From Anarhynchus alexandrinus (Eukaryota; Chordata; Aves; Charadriiformes; Charadriidae): 64,000 nucleotides of DNA. Both the position numbers and the translations under genes were made by a program. Under the pieces are notes generated by a model. That model was not told the DNA's origin. It saw only the letters and a program-made list of their open reading frames with translations, and searched no databases. The stretch is taken from assembly GCA_008711295.1 (NCBI GenBank), contig VUYV01000045.1:124001-188000 (forward strand), given 5' to 3'. Of this stretch, positions 25,301 through 37,300 are shown one piece after another; positions within the stretch are counted from its first letter, which is position 1, and the number at the start of each line of letters is the position of its first letter.

Positions 25301-28300
25301 TGCTGTGCCCCGCCACCACGGGGACTCTGGTCGGGAGGGGTGATGGTGCAAGGCAACGTGAGCATTTTATGGTCGGTACAGATGGGATGAGTAGAGTGCG
25401 AGCTTGACCAGGTCAGGGTTTGCTCTTCGCTTCCCCTGTGGGCGAAAGGTTAAAGCTGTCAGCGTACAGTTGTTATTTTTTTATTACAGTTATGTCTACG
25501 CCCTTCAGAATGTGTCTGGGGCCTCGATACGCCCACAGAGCCTGGGATGTGAATTTTGGAGAAATTGTATCTAGATAGAAGTCAGTAAGCAACAACAGAA
25601 AAACAAGCCAAAAGAAGGATTACAGGAAAATGACAAAATAATGTGTTTAGTTAGGGTAGCTGATGTATGATTATTATATGATATATTGCCACTAGAAACA
25701 ATAATAACTCTCTCTGAAGTTGGAGTCACTCTAAATTGTGTAGGCTCTTCAGAATATCTACTTTTAATGTCACATTGATGACAATAACTTTTGCTGCTCA
25801 AAAAATTTTGCATATTCTGATTCCAAGTTATAAATCCCATTGGACAATAATCCTATATAGTATTTTGTGATTGTTTCATTATTCTCTCTTGCTGTGTGTG
25901 GAAAAGAACAATCTTTACCATGCTTATTTAGGCGTTTTGTTTAAAAATATACGTAGCTTTTCAGATCCTCATAGCTGTCTGGCTTTTTGTTATTGGTTTG
26001 TTGAGTGGTTTGGTTTTTTTTTTGTCCAAAAGCAATTAATTGGAACCTGGAATTAATCTCTGTGTTTCTTAATTTTCTTTTTCAAGTATGTGTATGCTTC
26101 ATCATATGTGTGTGTTTGCATAATATGCTTCAGAGAATACAGTTGTTCTCTGGTTTTCACACTATATCCATCCTCCTGGGTGATTTCATTTCAAGTATTA
26201 AAGAAGCCGCGTCTAATTTTGTCAGTGACATTGTTAGATTTCAAGTCAACATTCAGAAATTTTTTGTTTGGAATTAGCTTTCAAATATACATGCTCCCAC
26301 TCACTACAGGTTTGTGTTTTATTAGTGCAATACTTTTGTTTTACAGAGAAACACAACTATGATCAGCAAAACAACCCTGCTGCTGAACACACTGTTGGTT
26401 CTCTTGCAATCGCAATGCGAATGCAGGTCAGTGTAACTTCAAACATTGTAAATTCGTTGCTCTTTCTGTGAATTGTAGAAATTGCTTCTACAGTTTAGAT
26501 TTTAATTTTTGTTTTGCTCATTTGAACACCTTACCTGCCTTCCACTTTTAATCAGCTAGTTAGGGTGAGTCATGCCTGTTCCATTTAGTTAGGGAAAAGT
26601 AAATTAAAAATCAAACATGTCATAATTCTGATGATTACAGTAAAGCTTGGCAGAAGTACTTGTATCAGTAGACTAACGTTACTTATTCTGGTAAGACAGT
26701 GAAGATAAATTCTATCTGCGCACATTTTTGTGGCGTGATGGATAGAGGGTCCAAAAGTTTGTTGTTTTATGTCGAAGCAGCATGAGTCAGCCAGTGAACA
26801 AATAATATCTTATTTTTGAGGTGTGAGAGAATAAAATTAATTCTCCATTTTACCAGAATAAAATCTCCAAGTGCCTAATTAGAGAGACTTTTTTCTGTCA
26901 CTTACATGTTAATGGTCTTGTCTCTTTCTGAAGTGTGGACAAACAATAGGACAGTAATAGTGCAGTGATTGGGGTTTTTTTCACCCTAAACCCATGAAAT
27001 GGAAAGATTTTTAAGTTTGTTTTTTGTTAGCCTTTGCCATAAAAGTTATTTCAACATACTAGTGAGGTCATTTGAAATTAGTGTTCAGCATTTATGATGC
27101 AGCTGGTGTGTGCTCTTTTCTTGTTTAAAAACAGAACATGGTAAAAAACACGGAGCGATGGATCCAGTCCCAGCAGTACAGGAAGTGGGACCTCCACTGC
27201 TTGAAACTGCAGCCTCTCTCCCCAGTGCCCAGGTAATAAATGGTTTTTTAAATAAAAAACAAACAAACAAACAAAAAAAGAGTAGGCGAGTGTTAAATAT
27301 GACAATGAACCCCCAAATGGTCCATGCCTCATTATTTTTAATCTGCTTATGTGGACTACACGTTGGGCCTTTTTGTTGCATGCCTCATTGTGACCATGTC
27401 CTTCTGTTTCCCATCAATTTTTACTTTTATGATATGCATTGGAGCCAAGCTTTATTTAATGAAGACCTAAAACTGGAAGGTTTCATTGAGGGAGGGAGGG
27501 AGGGAGGTGAAGCCTTATGGAACGTCAACAGGAATACAAAATACAAGAAGTTCCTGATCGCTAGACCCTAACGTTGGAAGATGTTTATGGATCTAGTTAA
27601 GGCCCAGTGGTTTCAATGGCATTTGGTCTTGTGTTTGTTTTCTTCCCTCAGTAGAAGTACTTTCTTCTGCATTAGACTTTTAAACTCCTGTGTAGATGTG
27701 AAAAGCAGGAAGCTTTTCTCCTAGCCAGAATCTTTTCAATCACTTCCCATCGTTCACCTCAGAAGGCCTGTGTCTGGGCCAAAGGGATGTTAGGTCTGCC
27801 TTGGCATGGTTGTTGACATCTCTGACGTTTAGAGCAGCCTGAGCCCTTTGCTGTGCTGAAGTGCTTTGCTGTGTGTTGGTTGTGTTGGGCGACGGAGAGA
27901 GGAACCAACGACCTGAAGTGAGGTTCTGCCATGTAAGAAAACTTTGAAAGTTTTGTGTGCTTATTTGTATGCATGCTTCTGGGACACGCAGGTGATAAAG
28001 GGACTGGAGCACCTCACACAGGAGGACAGGCAGAGAGAGCTGCCTCAGTCTGGAGAAGAGAAGCCTCTGGGGGATCTTATCAATTTGTATAAATACAATG
28101 TATATAAATACAAGGGTACAAAGAAGATGGAGCCTGGCTCTTTTCTGTGGTGCCTAGTAACAGGACCAGAGGCAACGGGCACAAACTGGAACCCAGGAGG
28201 CTCCATCTGAACATCAGGAAACACTTTTTTTACTGCGAGGGTGACTGGCACAGGTTGCCCAGGGAAGTTGTGGAGTCTTCTGCCTTGGAGATGTTCAAAA

Positions 28301-31300
28301 GCTGTCTGGACATGGTCTTGGGCAGCCTGCTCTAGGTGGCACTGCTTGAACAGGGAGGTTGGACCAGATGACCTCCAGAGGCCCCTCCCAACCTCAGCCC
28401 CTCTGTGATTCTGTAATTCTGAATCCCACTGTTGTGGTTTTGGAAAGCTGTAAGAAAATGTTTTCTTTTCTAAGCACTTTGATTCAGTTTTCACTGTCAC
28501 TTACAACAGTTTAATGGGAATGGTCACAATTGTAATTTGAAACAGAGATGTCAAAAGAATGAGTTTTCTGTTGTACCCGGGGGCACAAGGGGGGAGAAAT
28601 GCTTGAACGTTTCGTGGGCCAGCATGTCACATTTCTAGAATTAAAGCCTGAAAAATCTATCCTTAAATAATACAGTTAAAAGGTAGATTAAAGCATGTGA
28701 TGTCATGAGTGTGATAAACTAATAATTCATATGTAATGGCATATACATGGCATAACCGGTAATAGGACTTCTATTTCTTTCATAACTCTATAGCTTTATG
28801 TCTTTTTTTCTTTTAAATGTAAAATAACTCATCAGATGGAAAGTATCTTGCTATAAAATGTAATCTTACAGTAATACACCACATTGTGTGGAAACACATG
28901 GATTTTTCATTGAAAATGAGGCAAAGCTGCTTAAGCGCTAAAACTAGGAACATCTGCTTTTTGATTTCTGTGAGATCTGGGTGTTAATTGAAGTATTTCC
29001 AAAGATACTGGAAATGGAACGGAAGATTTTCTGACAAATATACAGTAAAAAAAAATAAAAATCCAGCATACAGGCTGAGTAGAGGTAGAGCCTTCCCCCA
29101 ACTTTTAAATTTTTCTGTATTTTGTAAATTACAATATACCATTGTCAGTGGTGAACTTTTTGCTTAACAATTCTCATTCTTGCAGAAGAACCACTGTTGC
29201 ACATTTCCAGCAATATTGAGTAATGTAATTTATTGAATAATTCTGTTATTTCCAATGTAGGGAATATATTGACAAACTAAGAGAGCTAGCTACAAATGTA
29301 GACTTCTAAATGCTAGTTATAATCAAGTATTTAATTTCCTGTGTTTTAGAAAATGCTTTTACCAGAAATAATAGACTAGACATAAACATTTTGTATGTGT
29401 TGTTTAGCCCCAGTAGTAGTTAAGGCATAAATGTCAATTCATTGTGAAAATATGCCTTTTATCACTTTATTGTGTGTATCAGTGTGCAATTTGTCATTAA
29501 AGGATTTCTAAGTTGTTTAGCTGCCTTGAAGATTCCTGTGGGAACTTCAGATGGGAAAACAGTGACAGAAATGTTAGCATCCACTGTCAATTTTACTTCT
29601 AAAAATATCTGTAATTATCTAGAAATTCTTTACCTTTTAATTTATTTATAAGTGTACAGCTCAATCAGTTTTGCTTCTTCCACTTTTTGCCAGTAGTGGT
29701 ACCTGCAGTGGGAAAATCCTCATTGTTTCTTCCGGCACTCTGAAAGGGAAGCGTTTGTGACCCAAAAGATGAGGGAAATAGAATAGGGCTGAGATGGCTG
29801 CAGGGAGTCTTGATAGTCTGGCCTGAGATTTGAAATAGTAGCTTCTGTCTTTTAGTAAAGAGGCTGATAAATTTAGTAGGAAAAAAAACCAGGCAGATTA
29901 ACTTTCTGTCATATTCGTCTACATCCTTCTCTGCTTGCCGAATACATCAGTTGCTTTAATAGGAGAATAATCATCCTACAGATTTTCCTTGCTTAAATAT
30001 TTAAGGTACCACACTGTCATCAACTTACCAATATTTTTCTGGGACTCAAGTTGTTTTTATATAGAGAGTTCTGAATGAAAGCTTTAAATAGTCTTTCTCA
30101 TGTGACGTTTGTAAGCCACTCCATCTTGTATTCTCGATACATTTTTAAGGATAATTGTGTTTGAAGTAATAGGTAAAAAAGCCAAAGGTGTAAGCTTCTA
30201 CGCAAGAGGATGTGCTTAGTATGTCTTTGAAAGAAAGCAGATTCCAGGTTAGTATATGCAATGAGATGTCTGCAACGCAACCACTGAGTGCTGTGATTGA
30301 GTAGCTGCTTATCCTGTAGTACTGGATTACGTCAGTGCTTGGATGGATGATTTCTGGGTTTCACTTAGCTGCTGCAGGGTGCAAATGTGGGATACTTGAG
30401 AATTAGAATTGAATAACAGTCCCAGTTTAGGATATCCTCACAAAATTGCAAGCAATTAAGTTGGCATAAACTGATCATTTGCTGGTGGATGCAGAACAGC
30501 CAAAGTCCACACGTAGAGTTGAGATCTGGCAGTAGTTCTGTGTTCATCTGTGGATATTTGAGGTCTTGCAGGCTGTTTGAAAGTTCAGGACATTAGCTTT
30601 GATGTCATTGCCAGATTCTATCTTAAAAATATTGTAATCAACTGAAACTGCAGGAAGGAATTTAGCCTGGCTAGGCTGAAAGTAATTAATCTCTTGGTAA
30701 TTTTTTAACTTGCTTTTGTGGTGATGTGAGTAATTCAAAGCCGAAGGAGACAACTCCTCACATCTTGTGTGCTGGGCCCTGGACTTCACTGCTGCAGGAG
30801 CTAGCAGCTGCTAAATGGTTAAGTGGACGTAAGGGGCAACTAGGTCAAGCTCACAAACGAAAAATCCATGAAGAGTTATTAAATCCAAAGACCCTAGGTG
30901 GGCTAGGTCAGGAATCGCAGATACAATAGCGTCCCCCAGCCTACAGCCACCTCCTCTCAGGCCATTCTACCATGCGTGCTTGCTGCATGCTTGTTCTCTT
31001 GCCTCAGCTGCAACTCGCAGTCCTCGCTGGAAATAGTTTATATGCTCACTGGACTTGTGGCCTCAGCCCTGTGCATTAAACTCCTGCTATGTGGCCATTT
31101 TTGGTGTAGCTGTGTTTTAGAAGTGCGTGAGTTGATCTTCCAACGCCTTGTTTCCTTTGGTGCCCTCACGGGGGAGTAGTGAGGCTTGGCGTGCTTGGTG
31201 GTACCCTCTGATGAAAGGCACCACATGCACAAGCGTCAGGTTTAGCTAATGTGTTTATGTGACTGTTGGCCAAGGAATGTATGTGCTTTTTAGTAAAGTG

Positions 31301-34300
31301 TATGTGCTGAAATATACTGGGAGGGAGGAGAAGAAAAACAAAGCCAGAAACATCCATTCCAGTGGGACATGCTTGAGCATCCAGCAGACACGTCTCTAGC
31401 TTGATATGAAAGCATTACATAATATTTGGATTCTGATTAAATGAGAAAACTCTGTGAAACTGTAACAATTAACAAACACTGCACATGATTTTCTATAGTC
31501 TATTAGGTGTTAGCTAATACTTAGGTCTGTTTAATAAAATGTGAGAGAGATTGAAAAACTGAATACAATAACCCCATTGTTGGAGTATTTGCTGTTGTTT
31601 TGTGCTCTGTCGTCGACCACCTAAGCTGAGAGAAATCTCCTGGCTCCTATTTGTTTTCTTTTCCAGTGATATTGAGATTTCCCGAGCACAGAGTCCAAAA
31701 GCTGTTGATGTACTTGCCAAGGAGATAGGATTGCTTACAGATGAAATTGAGATCTATGGCCAAACCAAAGCCAAAGTACGTTTGTCCCTGCTGGAAAGGT
31801 TAAAGGATCAACCAGATGGAAAATATGTTCTCGTTGCTGGGTAAGAATGCACAGTAATGTCATTAATGTCCACCCTTTCCACTCATATTAATATAAACAT
31901 GCAGCTTACATCTTCTTTAATACACTGCACAAATAAGAACCCTGAATGTTTTCGGCTGTATATTGCTCTCTTCTGAAAGCAAGCAGTTTTTGACATTTTT
32001 TGAAGCAACACAACTTTTCTTCCAAACTGTTATTACTGAAGTATATTTTATAAAAGGTAGTTTGTTCTAAGCTTCTTAAATGCTATCTGTTGGTGCGTGG
32101 AGTTTTTCTTACTGTTTTATCAGAATTTTAAATGTTTAACTTGAATAGTCTGTGTGTATTGTGGCTGTTTATAAACAAACTTTAACAGAAGCTACATGCT
32201 AATCTGTTGATATTAACAATAAATACTTTTTTTATTGAAGAACAGATTACAAAGTTAGAAAAGCCCTGTTTTTTCTCTGAAATGTAGACATGTCTCCAGG
32301 CAGGCTTATTCTGCTCCCTGTTCCCACGATTATAGCAAATGCTATGCTCAGCAGGAATTATGCGCTTCTCTTCTGAAGAGCTACGGGGTTTTTCTGCATT
32401 CAGTGAGACAACATTTTTTCATTTGCCTGCTTTGCTAAGTGGAAACTTGTAATTGTGAACAAACGTGAAGGTTTTCATTAATATTTAGATGGCAATGTGT
32501 TCTTTATATTCTGAATTAATCTGTATCGTTGCTTCCTTGTAAGGAAAACCAATCAGGTTTAAAATATAGCCTTAGGCTGATCCAGAAGGAGAAGGCTGTT
32601 CTTAACTGCCTTGATCTACCAGTTCCTCTGTCGGGGTGGTGTTTTGCAAACTGTTTGCTTTACTGCCTTCCTGTGGGGACAGCCTGGATTTCTGGCACTC
32701 TCTGAGATGGAGCTGTTGTAGACTGAGAAACCTGATGTTACACAGCAGAGGCAGGCAAGTCATTAAGCTGTCTTCAAAGCTATGTGATAGAACTGCAATG
32801 TATAAAGATGTTCCTGGAGGACGTTGGAACGGTTGTTTAAGAAAAGGAAATAATAGCTGGTTGAGCCTGGTTTCCTTTGGTAGAGTTTTATTTTGCATTT
32901 TGCTGCTTTGGAGAAAAAGAAGAGCAGATTCAGCATTTGGCTGGGTTTGAAGAAAATTGCTACCAGGTACTTGTTGTCAACTGCATCAGTTGGGCACCAC
33001 GCTGCAGGCTGTGCCAGGCTTCTCTAGCAGCAGAGTCTCACAGAAGCAGAGGTTATTTGAAAATCTCTGGAGGTGGAAGATAGCATGATGCAAAGCCCCA
33101 TTCAGGTGGATTTTAGCTGTGTCAGACTGTATGCACCAGTGCTTATGTTTCTTCACACCACTTTTGCTCCCAGTCTTCTTCAAGGAAGGTACCTCAAGCA
33201 ATCGTCTGAATGTCATTTTGTTGGCACAGACAGAAGTGTATACACGTGTGGAAGAAATGGGGAAAAGATGAAAAGCTGGCAACAAATGGAAAATTGTATC
33301 TTCTTAGGCTTGTGTAACATGTATAAAGACTGAGTTGTTTCAGAAAGAAATGGCTGGGTTTGGTATCTGCACAACTTCATTACGCAACGTGCTGCGATTC
33401 ATGACTTCTCTGAAGTTACTGCATCTGGTGGGGGGAGTACAAAGCCACATCTGCTGCACAAGGAGTGCTTGGGCAAGGTGGCTCCACTAGCGGGAACGTT
33501 CTCTTCTGAGAGAGTTCAAAGTTTGACTTTGAAATATTGTACATATAATATATATATAACTTGTGTTTCTGTGTCCTCATTTGCTGAAATGACTGTAGCA
33601 GACAAAGATTTTAAGAAAAGAGGGGAACTGCGTCTGGTACGGAGATGTTCAGTACAATGCAAACTGAATACCACTCAAGTGTGGAAACTGGGGAGTGAAA
33701 TACATCAGTTGCCTTCTTCATCCTCTCCCTGCCAAGGCAATGTCAACCAAAACCTGCCATTTGAATTACTATGTTTATTCACAGTAACCAAAGATATTTA
33801 GAAATTCTTTTAGAATGATGCAGTATAGGTCTTCCGAATAAGTTTTCGGTGGTTCAGAGGAAACATTTAAGATACTTGCTTATAATACCTTGGTCTGATG
33901 GAAATATTAATTATGTATGATGTGAGCTTTTCATATGTGAAGGGAGTGAAAAGTATGTATTCCACAAGCTGCAAAATCTCCAACCTGTATCCATGATGCA
34001 GCCAGTGACACTTGTGCCTGTAATTCCACAATCGGGTTTAAATGTTTCAGGAAGTCTAGGAATTTATTCCTGATGTGCTAGAGCTCAAACTTGTTGTTCT
34101 GAATAGCAAAATGCAACCAAATGTACCTTTTTATCTCTAAGGTAGCTGTATGTATGACTTTTTAAAAAAGTTGCTACTAACTGGAAAGTCTTCTTTGCTC
34201 TTTCTGAATTGACACAAGTACACTGAAATACCTCATCCAATACATACTTTATATGCTGAAAAATTGCAGTTTGATTAACAGATCATGTAACCCAAAAATA

Positions 34301-37300
34301 GGATGAAGACTTAATTTCTTCATAACTTCCATTTTTTTCTGTGTGGAGAGCATTCTTTTCACTTTCTTTCATTCTCACTTTTTTTTTTGTGTGTGTGACT
34401 TGTTGTAGGGCTCATGCTAAGACACCTTGGGGTCAGAGCCACGAGTTATCATGGAGTAATTAGCTCCTGAGCATAAACTGCATGTATACAGGCTTACAGT
34501 GTGCTAAAACCCACTATGTTACAGGATACGTTCATTCAAAGTGCCTCCCATTCACTGCAAGCTGAGAGCATGCAAATGAACGAATCTTGTGCATGACCTA
34601 GTAGCTAAGTTTAGTGCCCAGTGTAACTTAAATCGTGCATTCAAGCATGTAGGTAGAATATTCGTAAACACAAGATGAAACTACATCTAAAATTTCATAC
34701 ACTGTGTGTGTTCCAGCATTTTGTTTTTAAATGCTCCAGTGCTGTGGCTTTTAGCAGTTCATTCTGGAAACTTGTTCACTTCAAAAAGGCAAGCTGAGGA
34801 ATAATAGAATGTGGAAAAATTATGAAATATAATGCTGCTTTTAGTAAGAAGTGTGTTGGATTTTGAATGCTGGAAAATTTAAAATCAGTACTTCTCACCT
34901 AACATTAATAGATTGTTTTGTGATGAACTACCTTTTCAGAAAGATAAAATGGAGGGAAATAAATACTAACTTAATGCTTGTACAAGTTGTATGATGGTAA
35001 ATATCTTAGGGACAGAATCTTCAGATTTAGAATTGCAGTTTACTTCTAATGGGTACATATTGGATTGTATTTCTGCTCACTGTTTCTTGGGACACAAGGT
35101 GCTTAAAAGAAAAGAAAAATGGTAGACATAAAAAAGAGGGAAAAGCACAGGGAAGAGTAAGTGTGGAAAATACCACTGTGTTGATGCACTGAAACATCTG
35201 ACCGTCCAAAGCAAAGTCATGGCTGAGACAGTTTGTCATGTATTCATCATGTCACTGCACAGCTCCTGGTTGGGATTGTCTTGGATGGGCCTTCGTCAGC
35301 TTTTGAGAGTTTGTAGTTGTGATTTCCTCAGTCTGTTCCTGGCTTTGTTCAGTCATTTTAGCTTCATAGTGATCACTGTGCTTTCGTATCTGGAAGCACA
35401 TATCAGCCCCATTGAGGATGCCACTGCAATGTTGTCATAATCTCACCTCGATGAAGTGACAGGAATTGCAATTCTGTGCTCACAAATAAATTTCTGACAG
35501 TGGTAATCTTGGATGGGAGATGTATAAAGGTGAGGCTGTCATTTATGGGAACTCGATTGCCCATGCCCTCCGTAGCTAGGCTTCACAGGTTTCCATGTGG
35601 ATCATGGGAATGGTGAACTCATTAAAATCTTTGGAATTGCTGATACTGATGATTTGAAGATAGGAAATTTGAAAGAGGAGAATTGTCACATATCCAGTAA
35701 AGTTCTTGCTGGAGTCACAGCGGCTGGGGTAGTTGTGAGGAGGTTACAGCTGGTGCAGTGTATCATCTCACTGTTTGTTTATTTTCTCTTTGGGAGACCT
35801 CATGTAGCTTTCCCACAGAAACAGCTCCACTGTAAGCTAATGTGATGTATAACAAACAAACAAAAAGTCTGCATATTCTTATCTTTGTTTTTATATACAT
35901 AAAGAGAGAAGGCTTTCCAATGTTATGGAAAACTTACTGTGCCAAGGAGCTGGTGACCGCTTGGTAGGTGGCAAAACAAGAAGTTTTAAGGAGGAAAATA
36001 ATTGTGGGATTTCTGTGTTTAGATTGAAAACATATTAAAGAAATTTGAAGAATAATGCAAATGGGTATAAAAGTCTCTTGAAGTTCATTAAAATTTACTG
36101 TATTTTAAAGGAAGGTGTTTTTTTTTCTAGATTTGCATAAGGTCAAAGCACAGCATTGCACAATTGAGCTAAAGTTAGCCATTGGCAGTTATAATTTTAT
36201 ACTTATGTGAGCGAGTGACCTAAGTTGCAAGAGTGTAGGCTCAGTAGTGTAGCCAGCAAAAACATCTCAGTGTCCGCAAAACAGCTTAAGTGGATTATTT
36301 TATTTATAAAAACTGATCAAAGTAGGCCAGGTACAAAAGGGACGATATTTAAAATAAGCTTTCTGATGAAGTTGTTGGAATAAAAAGTTCTTTTAATTTC
36401 AAGCTTTTCTCTTTTTTTTGGCTTTTTTTTTTAACTAATATTTAAAGCTGAGGTTCTGGTAACTATTGAAACTATTAAATAACTGTTTAGGTCTTAAGGT
36501 TTATCCTCTAGTCTCCAGGCTGCTACTGTTCCTCTGAGAATCAAAAGTGTTCTGCCAGGGTATCTCATGTAAGATTGAGGATAGGTAAGTGAAGTTTTCA
36601 GACCAATCTGGCTTCGCTGAACAGTGTGATTTGCAGAGTCCTTATGTTTTGTTAATTCTATTAGGTGGAAAGACACTGAAAAGTCGGGTTCCTGGTTTTG
36701 ACTTCTCAGGGGTTTGTGCCTATTCCTACCTCCTGCGGTGGATGAGGTTTCTTGGGAGGGTGTCACCCAAGTGCTGTAGACTGTTTAGGGAAGTCCGGTT
36801 GCTGGTTTTCTTCCTCCATCACAGCTGCCTTTAGACATTTTGAGCCTTTAGATATTCATCTGAGTAACACTAGTTCCAGGAAAACTAAGGATCACAGGGT
36901 CTTCTCAGAAGGGAGGGAACAGATTAAAATGAGCAAACGAATCTGAGGAAGACAATGAAAGTGCAGGCTGTGATGAAGTCAAGGTCCTGTCTGCAAAGAC
37001 ATGTCTGTTTACTGCTGCAAACCATCGTGTGCTTGCATGAGTACACTGGTGAAAATAAGCTTGTTCTAGTCCATTTTTGCCCTCGTTAAGACAGAGGCTG
37101 GTTCTCCCCCAGTGCCACATTCTCAGTAGGGATGTAGTAGGCAGAGTATCAATGTACTGGAAATTCAGCAAAGGCAAGATCTGTTCCTCCTAGGTTGATC
37201 AGTGAACAATGGTGTGTTTATCTTTTTGTCCTCTGGAAAAAGGTCTTTCTCATAGAAAATTCTGAGTGCTTTCTGGCTCGTTTTGCATAGTCATTTTAGA

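Larger units (their letters stand above)
21427..26346 (+). other. MTHFD1L intron 8
   Basis: This 4.9-kb AT-rich intron has small simple repeats (TAAA at 22911-22923, TG at 24593-24606) and a GC-rich patch at about 25150-25345. No transposon or exon is recognised with confidence. Confidence 0.9.
27233..31666 (+). other. MTHFD1L intron 10
   Basis: This 4.4-kb intron has a CAAA-type repeat at 27255-27279, a GAGG repeat at 27488-27507 and a CR1 copy at 27990-28424. The remainder is AT-rich with no recognised gene. Confidence 0.9.

Noticed and set aside
27110..27571. 153-residue + strand ORF overlapping exon 10
   Set aside because: It reads exon 10 in a different frame from the one required by both neighbouring exons and continues through simple repeats.
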